NCBI RefSeq assembly: GCF_000015105.1
Contig: NC_008610.1
Coordinates: 434,001-498,000, forward strand
Direction of reading: 5' to 3'
Origin: Candidatus Ruthia magnifica str. Cm (Calyptogena magnifica)
GTDB taxonomy: Bacteria > Pseudomonadota > Gammaproteobacteria > PS1 > Pseudothioglobaceae
Length of the DNA: 64,000 nt
Shown: piece after piece, positions 50,473-61,701 of the stretch
How the letters are laid out: each line of letters opens with the position of its first letter
Position numbering within the stretch: position 1 is the stretch's first letter
Notes under the pieces: model-generated
The model's database searches: none
Told to the model about the DNA's origin: nothing
What the model saw: only the letters and a program-made list of their open reading frames with translations
Translations under genes and position numbers: made by a program

Positions 50473-51682
50473 TGATAATTTTTTTGCAAGTATTGACATA
50501 GGTACAAGCAAGATTGTAGTGTTAATTGCTGATGAGGAAGATGGCAAAATAGAGGTATTTGGCCATGGTATTGGACCATCAGATGGGGTAAAAAATGCGC
50601 TGATTGTTGATATTGATAAAGTGACAAAAGCAATATTAAAGGTGGTGAAAGCTGCTTATCTTAGTTGTAATACTAGAATCCATAATGTATCCACTAATAT
50701 TTGTGATTTGCATCTAAGTACGATTAATCAGGATAGACAAATATCAGTTAGCGGTAAAAAAATCACCAAAGAACATGTTATTGAGGCAATTAAGACGGCA
50801 TCAGCTACACCTATGCCTGCTAATAAGCAAATGCTGAGTGCGAGTATTAATCGCTTTACTATTGACCAAGATACAGCAACAATTGACCAGCCAATTGGAC
50901 TTGAGGCAACTGTTTTGGGTGCTCAAGTGCATGTAAGCATTGTTTCAAACCAAGCCATGAATAGCATCCATCAAGCAGTTGAAAAAAGTGGCTTAGGACT
51001 TAGTGAAGTTGTTTTGAATTCTATAGCCAGTAGCAGAGTTTGTATTACTCAGGATGAGAAAGATAGCGGTGTTTGCTTGCTTGATATGGGGGCAGGTGTG
51101 AGTAATATTTCTGTGTTTATGGGCGGTGGTATTGCTTATAGTCATGTTTTTAAAATGGGCGGCAATCAAATTACCCAAAATATTGCCAATGCCTTTAATA
51201 CCTCATTTAAAGAGGCAGAAAGACTCAAAATTGAACATGGATATGCCCAATTAAAGATAGCACCAGTAGATAAATTAATCCAGTTAAAACAGTTGGATTC
51301 TATTGAAAATCGCTATTTATCATTACACAATTTAGTTGAAGTCATAGAAAATTCTTATTTAGATATCTGCCACTCGATCAAGCAAAATCTAAAAACTAAA
51401 AAGTTAGATAGATCGCTTAAATCAGGATTTGTATTAACAGGTGGCGTGTCTTTAATAGATGGTTGTGAAGGGTTGTTTGTTAATTTTTTTAGAATAAGAA
51501 CTAAGCTGGCTAAAGTTAATGTGAATAAAATCACAGGTAAAGATATGATTGTTTCCAACCCTATTTATACTTGCGCATTAGGTTTATTGATGCATGCTGA
51601 TAATAACGCTTATTTAGAAGTAGTGCAAGCGTACCAACAAACTAACTTTGTGAGTAAAATAAAATCATTATTGGAATTATAA
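50462..51682 (+). CDS. ftsA: Cell division protein FtsA
   Basis: Actin-like protein that tethers FtsZ to the membrane. At 406 residues it has the phosphate-1 motif [16 protein letters not shown], the inserted 1C domain, phosphate-2 [28 protein letters not shown], adenosine motif [13 protein letters not shown] and a C-terminal amphipathic tip ([11 protein letters not shown]) like the membrane-targeting helix. All these parts look intact. Unusually, ftsQ is not upstream (dusA is) and ftsZ is not downstream: lpxC starts five bases after the stop. Confidence 0.94.
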   Translation: MTNSDNFFASIDIGTSKIVVLIADEEDGKIEVFGHGIGPSDGVKNALIVDIDKVTKAILKVVKAAYLSCNTRIHNVSTNICDLHLSTINQDRQISVSGKKITKEHVIEAIKTASATPMPANKQMLSASINRFTIDQDTATIDQPIGLEATVLGAQVHVSIVSNQAMNSIHQAVEKSGLGLSEVVLNSIASSRVCITQDEKDSGVCLLDMGAGVSNISVFMGGGIAYSHVFKMGGNQITQNIANAFNTSFKEAERLKIEHGYAQLKIAPVDKLIQLKQLDSIENRYLSLHNLVEVIENSYLDICHSIKQNLKTKKLDRSLKSGFVLTGGVSLIDGCEGLFVNFFRIRTKLAKVNVNKITGKDMIVSNPIYTCALGLLMHADNNAYLEVVQAYQQTNFVSKIKSLLEL

Positions 51683-51687
51683 ATATT

Positions 51688-52599
51688 GTGATTAAACAAA
51701 GAACCATTAAAAAAGAAGTGAAAGCCAGAGGTGTTGGCATTCATAGTGGCAGTGTTGTAAATATGACTTTAATTCCTGCAAAAGAAGACCATGGTGTGGT
51801 GTTTAGGCGCATGGATGTTGGTGGTAAATTGGTACGTGCGCATAGTGCGTTTGTTAATGAAGTAGTACTTTCTACGGGGCTTGAAAATCAAGGTGTTAAA
51901 GTGTCAACGGTTGAACATTTGATGAGTACATTTTCAGCCCTTGGGATTGATAATGTTTTAGTAGAACTTGATTCGTTTGAGGTGCCAATTATGGACGGCT
52001 CATCTGCTCCTTTTATTTTTCTAGTTCAATCTGCTGGTATTAAAGAACAAGATGCCTATAAAAAGTTTTTTGTCATCAAAGATACTATACGGGTGGAAAA
52101 TGGTGATTCATGGGCACAAGTATCTAAATATGAAGGTTTTAAAGTGTCACTTGAGATTGATTTTGATCATAAAAAAGTTAAAGAAAGTGGGCAGAAGTTG
52201 AGTATTAATTTTTCTAAACAGTGCTATTTAAAAGAAATTTCACGTGCCAGAACTTTTGGTTACATGAAAGATGTAGAAATGATGCAAAGGCAAAATTTGG
52301 CATTAGGCGCCAGTATGGACAATGCAATTGCTTTGAGTGATGATGATGTTTTAAATGAAGATGGAATGCGTTATCAAAATGAATTTGTTAAGCATAAAAT
52401 TTTGGATATTGTTGGTGACTTGTATTTATTAGGTAGCAATCTAATTGGACATTATGAAGGATACAAGACAGGGCATCTACTTAACAATCAACTATTATCA
52501 GTTATCTTAGCAAAACCAGATACATGGTCTATTGAAACATTCGAAGAAGAAGGCTCACCCATTCAATTTTATTCTGAAGATTGGAAAAATTCCTTGTAA
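51688..52599 (+). CDS. lpxC: UDP-3-O-acyl-N-acetylglucosamine deacetylase
   Basis: Zinc enzyme for the committed step of lipid A synthesis. At 303 residues it has GVGIHSG, the first zinc His in [67 protein letters not shown] (second zinc His and Asp, here quoted by parts) and the catalytic His in [11 protein letters not shown]. The start is GTG at 51688, only five bases from ftsA. Confidence 0.95.
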   Translation: MIKQRTIKKEVKARGVGIHSGSVVNMTLIPAKEDHGVVFRRMDVGGKLVRAHSAFVNEVVLSTGLENQGVKVSTVEHLMSTFSALGIDNVLVELDSFEVPIMDGSSAPFIFLVQSAGIKEQDAYKKFFVIKDTIRVENGDSWAQVSKYEGFKVSLEIDFDHKKVKESGQKLSINFSKQCYLKEISRARTFGYMKDVEMMQRQNLALGASMDNAIALSDDDVLNEDGMRYQNEFVKHKILDIVGDLYLLGSNLIGHYEGYKTGHLLNNQLLSVILAKPDTWSIETFEEEGSPIQFYSEDWKNSL

Positions 52600-52628
52600 T
52601 AGTAGGTTTATGCTGACATTTCATTAGG

Positions 52629-52634
52629 TATAAT
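52629..52634 (+). promoter_or_regulatory. Candidate -10 box of the ilv operon
   Basis: TATAAT at 52629-52634, 32 bases before the ilvB start and after the lpxC stop. No good -35 box at the right spacing, and no leader peptide or attenuator is visible in the 67-base gap. Confidence 0.4.
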
Positions 52635-52666
52635 TAATAGGTTTTTTACGCTCACACTGAAAAATA

Positions 52667-54406
52667 ATGAAGTTAAATGGTGCTCAAATATTAATTAACA
52701 GTCTTAAAAGTGAGGGGGTTAAGTATATCTTTGGCTATCCTGGTGGTGCAGTTTTACACATTTATGATGCACTAAATGCGTGTAATGAGATTAAACATAT
52801 TCTTGTTCGCCATGAGCAAGGCGCTATGCACGCAGCAGATGGCTATGCACGTACCAGCGGTAAGTGTGGCGTAGTGCTTGTTACTTCAGGACCGGGACTT
52901 ACTAATGCAGTAACAGGTATTGCCACAGCCTATATGGATTCTATTCCCATGGTTGTCGTTTCAGGTCAAGTCTCTTCTGCAGTTATTGGTAATGATGCTT
53001 TCCAAGAGGTTGATGCGGTTGGCATTACTCGTTCGTGTGTTAAGCATAATTTCTTAGTAAGAGATATTAATGATTTGGTAGATGTTGTTAAAAAAGCATT
53101 TTATATTGCGACTACAGGTCGTCCTGGTCCTGTTCTTATTGATATTACCAAAGACACAACGATTGCTGAGGTTGAGTTTGAGCTTGGCGATTATCCTAAG
53201 TCAATTGATATGCGTTCATATCAGCCTAAGATAAAGATTGAAGCGGATCAAATAACCAAGGCAATTACGTTAATCGTTCAAGCAAAAAAACCTATTATTT
53301 ATTCAGGCGGTGGTAGTGTGATTGGTAATGCTGATAAAATACTGCGTATTTTTACTCGTCATACAGGTTTTCCAATCACCCAAACTTTAATGGGATTGGG
53401 TGCTTACCCTGCAAGTGATAAACAATCATTGGGTATGTTGGGCATGCACGGCACTTACGAAGCTAATATGGCAATGCACGATTCGGATTGCATTATTGCT
53501 GTAGGTGCGCGTTTTGATGACCGTATTACTGGTAACTTAGACAAATTCTGCCCTTATGCAAAAATTATCCACATTGATATTGACCCGTCTTCTGTGGGTA
53601 AAAATGTGGGTGTTGATGTATCGATTATCGGACAAGTTAATGATGTTTTGAGTATATTAATACAAGCACTGAAAGACAAGCAATTGGCTGATATTACTCA
53701 ATGGTGGGCTCAAATTGAGACGTGGCGTGCTGTTGATTCATTGGCATATAAAACTAAAATAGGTGTAATTAAGCCGCAAAGTGTGATTGAAGTCTTGTAT
53801 GAAATAACCAAAGGTGAGGCGATTGTTACTAGTGATGTTGGACAGCACCAAATGTGGGCGGCGCAATATTACCCATTTGATAAGCCACGTCGTTGGATTA
53901 ACTCTGGCGGTTTAGGCACAATGGGCTTTGGACTACCTGCAGCGATGGGTGCAAAATTAGCAGAACCTGAAATGGATGTCGTTTGCGTAACAGGCGAAGG
54001 TAGTATTCAAATGATGTTACAAGAACTTTCCACTATGTTGCAATACAACACTCCAGTAAAGATTATCAATCTGAATAATGGTTATTTAGGCATGGTACGC
54101 CAATGGCAAGAATTTTTTTATGACAAACGTTATTCAATGTCATATATGGATGCATTACCTAATTTTGTGAAGCTAGCAGAGGGTTATGGGCACATAGGTA
54201 TTAAGATCGAAAAAGAGCTAGATTTAAAGCCAGCATTGATTAAAGCATTCACAGAAAAAGACAGAACGGTATTTTTAGATATTTTAACCGACCCTACGGA
54301 AAATGTATTCCCAATGATTCCATCAGGTGCAGGACACCACGAAATGTTGTTAGCAGGTCGTGATAAAATGACGTCAACTAATGATAAAGGGTTGAATTTA
54401 ATATGA
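52667..54406 (+). CDS. ilvB: Acetolactate synthase large subunit
   Basis: TPP enzyme making acetolactate (Val/Leu) or acetohydroxybutyrate (Ile). At 579 residues it has IFGYPGGAVLHIYDAL, RHEQGAMHAADGYAR (catalytic Glu), TSGPGLTNAVTGIATAYMDS, GQVSSAVIGNDAFQEVD, the FAD region and the TPP motif GEGSIQMMLQELSTMLQYN (GDGS-type, with GEG). It overlaps ilvH by ATGA. The family symbol could equally be ilvI. Confidence 0.96.
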   Translation: MKLNGAQILINSLKSEGVKYIFGYPGGAVLHIYDALNACNEIKHILVRHEQGAMHAADGYARTSGKCGVVLVTSGPGLTNAVTGIATAYMDSIPMVVVSGQVSSAVIGNDAFQEVDAVGITRSCVKHNFLVRDINDLVDVVKKAFYIATTGRPGPVLIDITKDTTIAEVEFELGDYPKSIDMRSYQPKIKIEADQITKAITLIVQAKKPIIYSGGGSVIGNADKILRIFTRHTGFPITQTLMGLGAYPASDKQSLGMLGMHGTYEANMAMHDSDCIIAVGARFDDRITGNLDKFCPYAKIIHIDIDPSSVGKNVGVDVSIIGQVNDVLSILIQALKDKQLADITQWWAQIETWRAVDSLAYKTKIGVIKPQSVIEVLYEITKGEAIVTSDVGQHQMWAAQYYPFDKPRRWINSGGLGTMGFGLPAAMGAKLAEPEMDVVCVTGEGSIQMMLQELSTMLQYNTPVKIINLNNGYLGMVRQWQEFFYDKRYSMSYMDALPNFVKLAEGYGHIGIKIEKELDLKPALIKAFTEKDRTVFLDILTDPTENVFPMIPSGAGHHEMLLAGRDKMTSTNDKGLNLI

Positions 54407-54879
54407 GATACATTATTTCAGTATTGTTAGAAAATGAAGTAGGTGCTCTTTCTAGAGTAGCAGGGTTGTTTTCTGCTCGCGGGTTTAACATTGAGTCATT
54501 CACAGTTGCAGCAACTAACGATTCAACTTTGTCACACATGACCATTGTCAGTATTGGCAATGATGGTATTATTGAGCAAATTGTTAAACAACTTAATAAA
54601 TTGATCGACGTGGTTAGAGTGATAGATTTAACTGCCACTGAGCATATTGAACGTGAGTTGTTACTGGTTAAAGTGGATGTCAATCAACAAACACAGGCTG
54701 ATATTGAGAAACAAATTGATGCTTTTTCATGCAAAATAGTTGATGTATCAGAAGATATTTATATAATTGAGTTGGCAGGAAGAAGTCAAAAAATTAATGA
54801 TTTTTTAGCAAGCTTAGATGTGTCAAAAATTTTAGAAGTTTCTAGAACAGGCGTGACGGGTGTTTGTATAAAAAAATAA
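54403..54879 (+). CDS. ilvH: Acetolactate synthase regulatory subunit
   Basis: 158-residue small subunit giving valine feedback. It has an N-terminal ACT domain (ISVLLENEVGALSRVAGLFSARGFNIESF, quoted here only as a region, residues 3-31), TIVSIGNDGIIEQIVKQLNK, and a C-terminal ferredoxin-like domain with RELLLVKVDV and VSRTGVTGVC. It is translationally coupled to ilvB. Confidence 0.96.
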   Translation: MRYIISVLLENEVGALSRVAGLFSARGFNIESFTVAATNDSTLSHMTIVSIGNDGIIEQIVKQLNKLIDVVRVIDLTATEHIERELLLVKVDVNQQTQADIEKQIDAFSCKIVDVSEDIYIIELAGRSQKINDFLASLDVSKILEVSRTGVTGVCIKK

Positions 54880-54899
54880 GTTAACAAAAAGCGTATTAG

Positions 54900-55928
<1,029 letters not shown>

Positions 55929-55980
55929 TCATTTTAATCAAACTCTCAATTTGATTGGACGTTTTAGCGAATAACATATA

Positions 55981-56727
55981 ATGGAAAGAAAAGCAAAAAG
56001 AGGCATTTACTTACTGCCCAATATTCTCACAACATTTGGGTTGTTCTCTGGTTTTTTTGCCATTATTCTTGCTACTAAAGGTCAGTATACTGATGCTGCT
56101 ATTGCAATATTTGTTGCCATGTTATGGGATGGGCTTGATGGTCGCGTAGCTCGTCTAACAAACACTCAAAGTGAATTTGGCGCACAGTATGATTCTATGG
56201 CTGATATGATTTCATTTGTTGTGGCACCCGCGCTATTGATATATTTTTGGCTGTTGTCTGATTTAGGAAAAATTGGCTGGTTGGCCACTTTTGTCTATGT
56301 AGCGGCAGGTGCACTTCGTTTGGCTCGTTTTAATACACAAATTGGTATTGAGGATAAACGTTATTTCCAAGGATTGCCCTCTCCTGTTGCTGCTGCATTA
56401 ATTGCAGGTTTGGTTTGGACCTTTGATGTGATTGGTGTAACTGATTATGATCAATATTTAATTTTAGCCAGTTGGATTATTTTAGTTGGCTCTGGCGTGT
56501 TAATGGTTAGCAATATTCGTTATAATAACTTTAAAGAGGTTAATCTAAAAGGTAGATCCTCGTTTAAATTATTGTTATTTACCACCTTAATTATTATTGT
56601 TGTTACTTTAGAGCCTAGTGCTATTTTATTTGTTTTCTTTTTTGTTTACGCATTGTCAGGTCTATTAACAACAATAATTGAAGTGAGAAAAAGACGTCAT
56701 TTAAAAAAACGCACTAAAAAGGGTTGA
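55981..56727 (+). CDS. pssA: CDP-diacylglycerol-serine phosphatidyltransferase
   Basis: Makes phosphatidylserine, precursor of phosphatidylethanolamine. The 248-residue membrane enzyme has YLLPNILTTFGLFSGFFAI and the CDP-alcohol phosphotransferase motif DGLDGRVARLTNTQSEFGAQYDSMAD (residues 45-70, DGxxARx8Gx3Dx3D). Six to eight hydrophobic segments follow, then a basic tail. This membrane type is the one commonly found next to ilvC in proteobacteria. Confidence 0.94.
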   Translation: MERKAKRGIYLLPNILTTFGLFSGFFAIILATKGQYTDAAIAIFVAMLWDGLDGRVARLTNTQSEFGAQYDSMADMISFVVAPALLIYFWLLSDLGKIGWLATFVYVAAGALRLARFNTQIGIEDKRYFQGLPSPVAAALIAGLVWTFDVIGVTDYDQYLILASWIILVGSGVLMVSNIRYNNFKEVNLKGRSSFKLLLFTTLIIIVVTLEPSAILFVFFFVYALSGLLTTIIEVRKRRHLKKRTKKG

Positions 56728-56881
56728 ATTTACCCTATAATTCCTCTCAGTATGACTAATCAATTTAAATTTTATTCTCCTATAGAAAGCATTTTTTTAT
56801 TTCCACTAAGATTATTGCCTTAGAGTAATTATTATTTTGTGCACGATTGAAAAATCTTGTTTCTCACAATTTATAAACTAA

Positions 56882-58417
56882 ATGCCTAATAAACTAATTA
56901 TTTTTGATACAACCCTTCGTGATGGTGAGCAATCACCTGGTGCGTCCATGACTAGGGATGAAAAAGTACGTATTGCCAAAGTGCTGGAAAAAATGCAAGT
57001 AGATGTCATTGAAGCAGGTTTTGCTATTGCATCAGTGGGAGACTTTGAAGCTGTACAAACTGTGGCTAATGTGGTGCAAGATTCGATTATTTGCTCATTG
57101 TCCAGAGCGCTTGATAAGGATATTGATTGTGCAGGAGAAGCGTTAAAAGGTGCTAATGCATCGCGTATTCATACTTTTATTGCCACATCTGATATTCACA
57201 TGAAGATGAAACTACAAATGACTCCTGATCAGGTCGTAGAACAAGCGGTTCGCGCTGTTAAGCGAGCTAAACGATACACGAATGATGTTGAGTTTTCGCC
57301 AGAAGATGCAGGTCGATCAGATGAGGATTTTTTGTGTCGTATTATCGAGGCGACGATTAATGCAGGTGCGACAACCATTAATATTCCTGATACGGTGGGT
57401 TATAACATTCCGCATCAATTTGGTGTAACCATTAAATCTTTGATTGGGCGTGTGCCAAATTCTGATAAGGCTATTTTTTCAGCGCATTGTCATAATGATT
57501 TGGGCTTGGCAGTAGCCAATTCGTTGTCTGCTGTACTAAATGGTGCAAGGCAAGTTGAGTGTACCATTAACGGTCTAGGTGAGCGTGCAGGGAATACATC
57601 ACTAGAAGAGTTGGTCATGGCAGTACGAACTCGTCAAGATATTTTTGATTGTGATACCGATATTAACGCCACGCATATTTTGTCAGCCTCACGCTTAGTT
57701 TCAAGTGTGACAGGTTTTATTGTGCAACCTAATAAAGCAATTGTTGGTGCAAATGCTTTTGCCCATGAGGCAGGTATTCATCAAGATGGTGTGATTAAAT
57801 ACCGTGAGACTTACGAGATCATGCGCGCTGAAGATGTTGGCTGGAATGCCAATCAATTGGTTTTGGGAAAACATTCAGGTCGCAATGCGTTTAAAGTAAG
57901 ATTGGCTGAACTGGGTGTTGAATTTAATAATGAGGAAGGTCTAAATGATGCTTTTAGACGCTTTAAAGAATTGGCAGACAAAAAACATGAAATTTTTGAT
58001 GAAGATTTGCAAGCATTAGTATCTGAAACACAAACAGAGGCTTATGAAGCTATCAAACTAGTGTCTTTGAAAGTATGCACGGAAACGGGTGAAAAAAATA
58101 CAGCAACTGTCGTGCTATCAATTGATGATAAAGAACAAACAGCAACGGCTAATACTTCAGGCGCAGTAGATGCTACTTTTATTGCGATTAGTTCATTGAC
58201 AGGCATTAAAATAAATCTGCAATTGTACTCTGTTTCAAATGTTACTCAAGGTACAGATGCACTTGGTGAGGTGAACGTGCGCTTAGAATGTAATGGTCGT
58301 ATTGTTAATGGGCAAGGAGTTGATACTGACATCATCACTGCCAGCGCAAAAGCCTATGTTCATGGTTTAAATAAAGTACTGGCTGCAACTAATAAGGCGC
58401 AGCACCCTCAAATATGA
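56882..58417 (+). CDS. leuA: 2-isopropylmalate synthase
   Basis: First step of leucine synthesis from alpha-ketoisovalerate. At 511 residues it has [43 protein letters not shown], the metal His pair in [29 protein letters not shown] and [13 protein letters not shown] full C-terminal regulatory domain (about 390-511) includes [20 protein letters not shown]. Motifs fit LeuA rather than citramalate synthase. It overlaps the next gene by four bases. Confidence 0.95.
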   Translation: MPNKLIIFDTTLRDGEQSPGASMTRDEKVRIAKVLEKMQVDVIEAGFAIASVGDFEAVQTVANVVQDSIICSLSRALDKDIDCAGEALKGANASRIHTFIATSDIHMKMKLQMTPDQVVEQAVRAVKRAKRYTNDVEFSPEDAGRSDEDFLCRIIEATINAGATTINIPDTVGYNIPHQFGVTIKSLIGRVPNSDKAIFSAHCHNDLGLAVANSLSAVLNGARQVECTINGLGERAGNTSLEELVMAVRTRQDIFDCDTDINATHILSASRLVSSVTGFIVQPNKAIVGANAFAHEAGIHQDGVIKYRETYEIMRAEDVGWNANQLVLGKHSGRNAFKVRLAELGVEFNNEEGLNDAFRRFKELADKKHEIFDEDLQALVSETQTEAYEAIKLVSLKVCTETGEKNTATVVLSIDDKEQTATANTSGAVDATFIAISSLTGIKINLQLYSVSNVTQGTDALGEVNVRLECNGRIVNGQGVDTDIITASAKAYVHGLNKVLAATNKAQHPQI

Positions 58418-58833
58418 ATGCGTCATTAAGATCTCATTATTTAGAGGTGTTTGGTATACCTGAGTTTTTACATATTCAAGTAAAAAATCAGGATTTAAAC
58501 GTATCAAAAATTAATACACAATGCTTAGCGATTGAAACCAACCCCGTCCATTCATTTTGTAAAATAGGCAAGACTCAAGATTTTTTATTTAAAATGCTAG
58601 GCGCTATTGGACTTGAAAAATCTAATATTAGATATGTTAGCGCTAACATTAATGATTTAAATCAAATGCTTAAGCAATATAATGCAAAAATAGTATTATT
58701 GATGAGTTCAGACTTAAAGTCATCTTCATATAAGCATTTTGTTACCCACCACCCAAGTGAGGTTTTGACAAACGAGCAACTCAAACGTGAAACTTGGGAA
58801 GTTCTAAAAAGGGTTAAACAGTACCTCAAGTAG
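58414..58833 (+). CDS. HolD / uracil-DNA-glycosylase-like small protein
   Basis: 139 residues. The C-terminal [21 protein letters not shown] pattern and the central [18 protein letters not shown] resemble the HPxxLLxxPxxKRxxWxxL and KMLxAIGL blocks shared by polymerase III psi (HolD)-type proteins and family 4 uracil-DNA glycosylases. The glycosylase cluster cysteines and N-terminal active site are not present, so a HolD-like role in the clamp-loader complex is the better guess. It overlaps leuA (ATGA), so it is translated. The assignment is tentative. Confidence 0.5.
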   Translation: MNASLRSHYLEVFGIPEFLHIQVKNQDLNVSKINTQCLAIETNPVHSFCKIGKTQDFLFKMLGAIGLEKSNIRYVSANINDLNQMLKQYNAKIVLLMSSDLKSSSYKHFVTHHPSEVLTNEQLKRETWEVLKRVKQYLK

Positions 58834-59204
58834 ATTACAGTTTATCGGGTTCAAATGTCCTGTATTAATCATGTATTCTTGCTGTACACCTTGCTTGGGA
58901 AATGTCTTAGCTATCAAATATAGGCACTATAATATTCTTTTACAACCAGAATATTCATCCAATAGAAGAATATGAATTACGCAAAAAGAAAATATTTGTT
59001 TTGTGCTACCTGTTTTGATATGTACTTTGAAGCAAATACCCAAGATCAAGGGTCTAATATTGGTATCATCTTCCGCTATAAAGACATGAATTAAATTAAC
59101 AACTAAGGGTATTTTTTGTTGAGATTTTAATTGGCACAAGAAGAATGTTAGAATTGTCTAAACGTGAAGTGTTCTATTAACAAGCAATAGAGCTTTAAAA
59201 ATGA
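58834..59204. other. Gap of about 370 bases between the HolD-like gene and argF
   Basis: A plus-strand stretch near 59007-59095 stays open for about 30 codons (DMYFEANTQDQGSNIGIIFR), but no family is recognised. In relatives rimI often follows holD; I could not match it here. A 70-codon minus-strand frame at 58927-59139 lacks any resemblance. Confidence 0.4.
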
Positions 59205-60104
59205 TTAATTCAATAAATATAATAGCAATGCTTTTTGCACGTGCAAACGGTTTTCAGCTTCAAGCCAAACCAAGCTTTGACTACCATCAATCACATTAGT
59301 AGACACCTCTTCACCACGGTGTGCAGGCAAGCAATGCATAAATACAGCACTAGGTTTGGCTTTTGACATTAAGGCTGCATTAACAGAAAAGTCTTTAAAA
59401 GTAATTTTACGTTTTGTTTGTTCAGCCTCTTGTCCCATGCTTGCCCAGACATCAGTTACTACCAAATCAACCTTTTGGCAGGCTTTTTGTGCATCGGTGA
59501 ATAAATGAATATGATTAGCATATTTTTCAATAAAATCTTGATCTGGTTGATAATTTTTAGGTGTGGCGATGTTAAGTTTAAAGTTAAAGCTTTTTGCTGC
59601 TTGCATATAAGTGTGACACATGTTGTTGCCATCACCAATCCAAGCTATGGTTTTATTGGCAATTGAACCATTGTGTTCTTGGTAAGTCATCATGTCGGAT
59701 AGTAGTTGACAGGGATGGGATTCATCAGATAGGGCGTTAATAATCGGCACAGAGGAGTTTTCAGCAAAGGTATGAATATCCTTATGAGAAGAGATGCGCA
59801 TCATGATGACATCAACCATTGAACTAATCACAATTGCACTGTCAATAATTGGTTCACCACGACCCAATTGAATATCTTTATCGGATAAAAATAAAGCGTG
59901 TCCACCTAATTGGGTCATGCCAGCTTCAAAGGAAACACGTGTACGTGTGGAGGATTTGTCAAAAATCATAGCTAATGTTTTATGCTCTAATATTTTGTTG
60001 ATTTTTCCAGATTTATATTGCTTTTTGAGTGCAATTGCTTGTTTAATGATTTGAGTTAAATCATGATTTGGTAAATCATCCAGATTAATAAAGTGTTTTA
60101 TCAT
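59205..60104 (-). CDS. argF: Ornithine carbamoyltransferase
   Basis: Makes citrulline from ornithine and carbamoyl phosphate. At 299 residues it has the carbamoyl phosphate loop SSTRTRVSFEAGM (about 54-66), MMRISSHKDI, the ALSDESHPCQLLSD block, IGDGNNMCHTYM, the DVWASMGQE loop and MHCLPAHRGEEVS. It follows argD with 12 bases between, forming an arginine operon. Confidence 0.96.
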   Translation of the reverse strand: MIKHFINLDDLPNHDLTQIIKQAIALKKQYKSGKINKILEHKTLAMIFDKSSTRTRVSFEAGMTQLGGHALFLSDKDIQLGRGEPIIDSAIVISSMVDVIMMRISSHKDIHTFAENSSVPIINALSDESHPCQLLSDMMTYQEHNGSIANKTIAWIGDGNNMCHTYMQAAKSFNFKLNIATPKNYQPDQDFIEKYANHIHLFTDAQKACQKVDLVVTDVWASMGQEAEQTKRKITFKDFSVNAALMSKAKPSAVFMHCLPAHRGEEVSTNVIDGSQSLVWLEAENRLHVQKALLLYLLN

Positions 60105-60116
60105 GATATTTCCTGC

Positions 60117-61274
60117 TTATAAAGCATTGACCAAATCACTAACTTTTTTAATAAGAATATCAGCGTCAGATTTGTCAATAATTAAGGGTGGCAGTAAGCG
60201 TATTGATTGCCCGGTGATGTTAATTAAGAGTTGATTGTCTAGTGCTTTTTGTAAAAGCGTAGAACAGTCTTGGTTTAGTTCAATGGCAATCATTAGGCCT
60301 TTTGAGCGGATTTCAAGCACTTTGTCTGAATCTTTAAGTTTGTTTTTAAAGCTTGATGTGATATATTCACCCATCATTAAAACATTATCTAAAATATTGT
60401 CTTTTTCAATAACATCTAATACGGTTAGTGCTGTTTTGCAAACCAATGGGTTGCCACCAAAAGTAGAGCCATGTGTACCAGGTGTGAGTAATTTTGAGGC
60501 CTTACCTTTTGTAAGACAAGCGCCGATTGGTACACCATTGCCAAGCCCTTTTGCTAAAGTGAGTAAATCTGGTGTTATGTTATTATAAAAATGTGCAAAT
60601 AGCTTGCCAGTACGACCTATGCCTGTTTGTACTTCGTCAAGAATTAACAACCAATTGTTATTAAAGCAAATTTCTTGAACTTGGTTTAAGTAATGCTCGT
60701 CTGGAATAATAATACCACCCTCGCCTTGGATAGGCTCAAGCATAATTGCAACAATGTTGTTATTGTTTTCATGGACTTTAATAGCGTTAATGTTATTAAA
60801 GTCAATGTGAATAAACCCGCTAACTAATGGTTCAAAACCTGTTTGTATTTTAGAATTTCCAGTGGCTGAAAGTGTTGCCATGGTGCGTCCATGAAAGCTT
60901 TGATTAAATGTAAGTATGGTTGGGTTGTTAATGTGTTGGGAGTGAGCATGTAACCGTGTAATTTTAATGGCTACTTCATTGGCTTCAGCACCAGAGTTAG
61001 CAAAAAAAGCGGCATCCATATTAGACAATTGACATAACTTTTCAGCTAAGTCTTCTTGGTGTTGAATATGGTACCAATTGCTGGTATGTAGTAAATTCGC
61101 AGCCTGTGTTTGAATGGCTTTTGTAATGTCTTGATGGCAATGCCCAAGGCCAACAACACCAACACCACAAAGTGCATCTAGATATTGCCTGCCTTTGTCA
61201 TCTGTTAGATAGCAGCCCCTACCTTTGACGAAGGTAACTTTAAGCGGCATATAGTTTGACATTAAATATGACAT
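60117..61274 (-). CDS. argD: Acetylornithine aminotransferase
   Basis: PLP enzyme of arginine synthesis (possibly also lysine). At 385 residues it has a KGRGCYLTDDKGRQYLDALCG head, NSGAEANEVAIKITR, FHGRTMATLSATG, LEPIQGEGGI, LDEVQTGIGRTG, the PLP Lys in LLTLAKGLGNGVPIGA and GTHGSTFGGNPL. The start may be ATG 61274 (MSYLMSNYMPL); ATG 61262 (MSNYMPL) is nearer to usual N-termini. Confidence 0.95.
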   Translation of the reverse strand: MSYLMSNYMPLKVTFVKGRGCYLTDDKGRQYLDALCGVGVVGLGHCHQDITKAIQTQAANLLHTSNWYHIQHQEDLAEKLCQLSNMDAAFFANSGAEANEVAIKITRLHAHSQHINNPTILTFNQSFHGRTMATLSATGNSKIQTGFEPLVSGFIHIDFNNINAIKVHENNNNIVAIMLEPIQGEGGIIIPDEHYLNQVQEICFNNNWLLILDEVQTGIGRTGKLFAHFYNNITPDLLTLAKGLGNGVPIGACLTKGKASKLLTPGTHGSTFGGNPLVCKTALTVLDVIEKDNILDNVLMMGEYITSSFKNKLKDSDKVLEIRSKGLMIAIELNQDCSTLLQKALDNQLLINITGQSIRLLPPLIIDKSDADILIKKVSDLVNAL

Positions 61275-61294
61275 TGTGTTTATCTCAAAAAAGC

Positions 61295-61319
61295 AAAAAG
61301 CCCCGAAACGGGGCCTTTT
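61295..61319 (-). terminator. Rho-independent terminator of the small gene at 61339
   Basis: GCCCCG (61300-61305) and CGGGGC (61309-61314) form a GC-rich hairpin with a 3-base loop. On the minus strand it is followed by TTTTT, GC and TTTTTT, a strong terminator. On the plus strand TTTT follows after one C. It separates the 67-residue gene from argD and is among the most GC-rich hairpins in the window. Confidence 0.88.
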
Positions 61320-61338
61320 ATTACCAATCAGAAAGTTA

Positions 61339-61542
61339 TTATGACTGGTAGGTTAATGGAGGTGCCATTTCATCGTTAATTTCATCTAATTCTTTTTTGT
61401 AACCTTCATAAAAAGAACCTATTGGTGGATTAATCCACTCTTCATAGGAAAAGCCATTGGCTTGTGTATGAGCTCTGAACGTATTTTGTAATGCAATTCT
61501 TTTTGCACTTAATTCATTAGAATGTTGATTCTTTGCGTCCAT
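61339..61542 (-). CDS. Small soluble protein of unknown function
   Basis: 67 residues, hydrophilic, no signal or membrane segment. Pieces include KRIALQNTFRAHTQANGFSY and EEWINPPIGSFYEGYKKEL, with a short helix of acidic residues near the end. An AGGAG-like GGAG site lies 5 to 10 bases before ATG 61542. It has its own terminator. Both signals, plus coding-like composition, argue that it is a real gene. I do not recognise the family. Confidence 0.7.
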   Translation of the reverse strand: MDAKNQHSNELSAKRIALQNTFRAHTQANGFSYEEWINPPIGSFYEGYKKELDEINDEMAPPLTYQS

Positions 61543-61701
61543 TTGATCTCCTAAATTTCTAGGTAAATAAAACTGTTATTATATACCTTAAATAGGATTT
61601 AAGTGGGGTTTATTTGCTTTAAGCATGCACAAATACTTCACAATTTGGTTGGAGTTATGCTTTAATATAAGTTATTTTTCAATAACATTTAAGGAATGTG
61701 T

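Noticed and set aside
55972-55983. TATAATG at the pssA start as a promoter
   Set aside because: The TATAAT overlaps the start codon itself, so transcription from it would begin inside the gene; it is a chance word in AT-rich DNA.
56847-56877. TTGAAA / TATAAA pair before leuA
   Set aside because: Spacing is 19 bases and the implied transcript start is at the leuA start codon. Too weak to list.
58834-59204. rimI relic after the HolD-like gene
   Set aside because: Expected from gene order in relatives, but no acetyltransferase motif could be matched in any frame.
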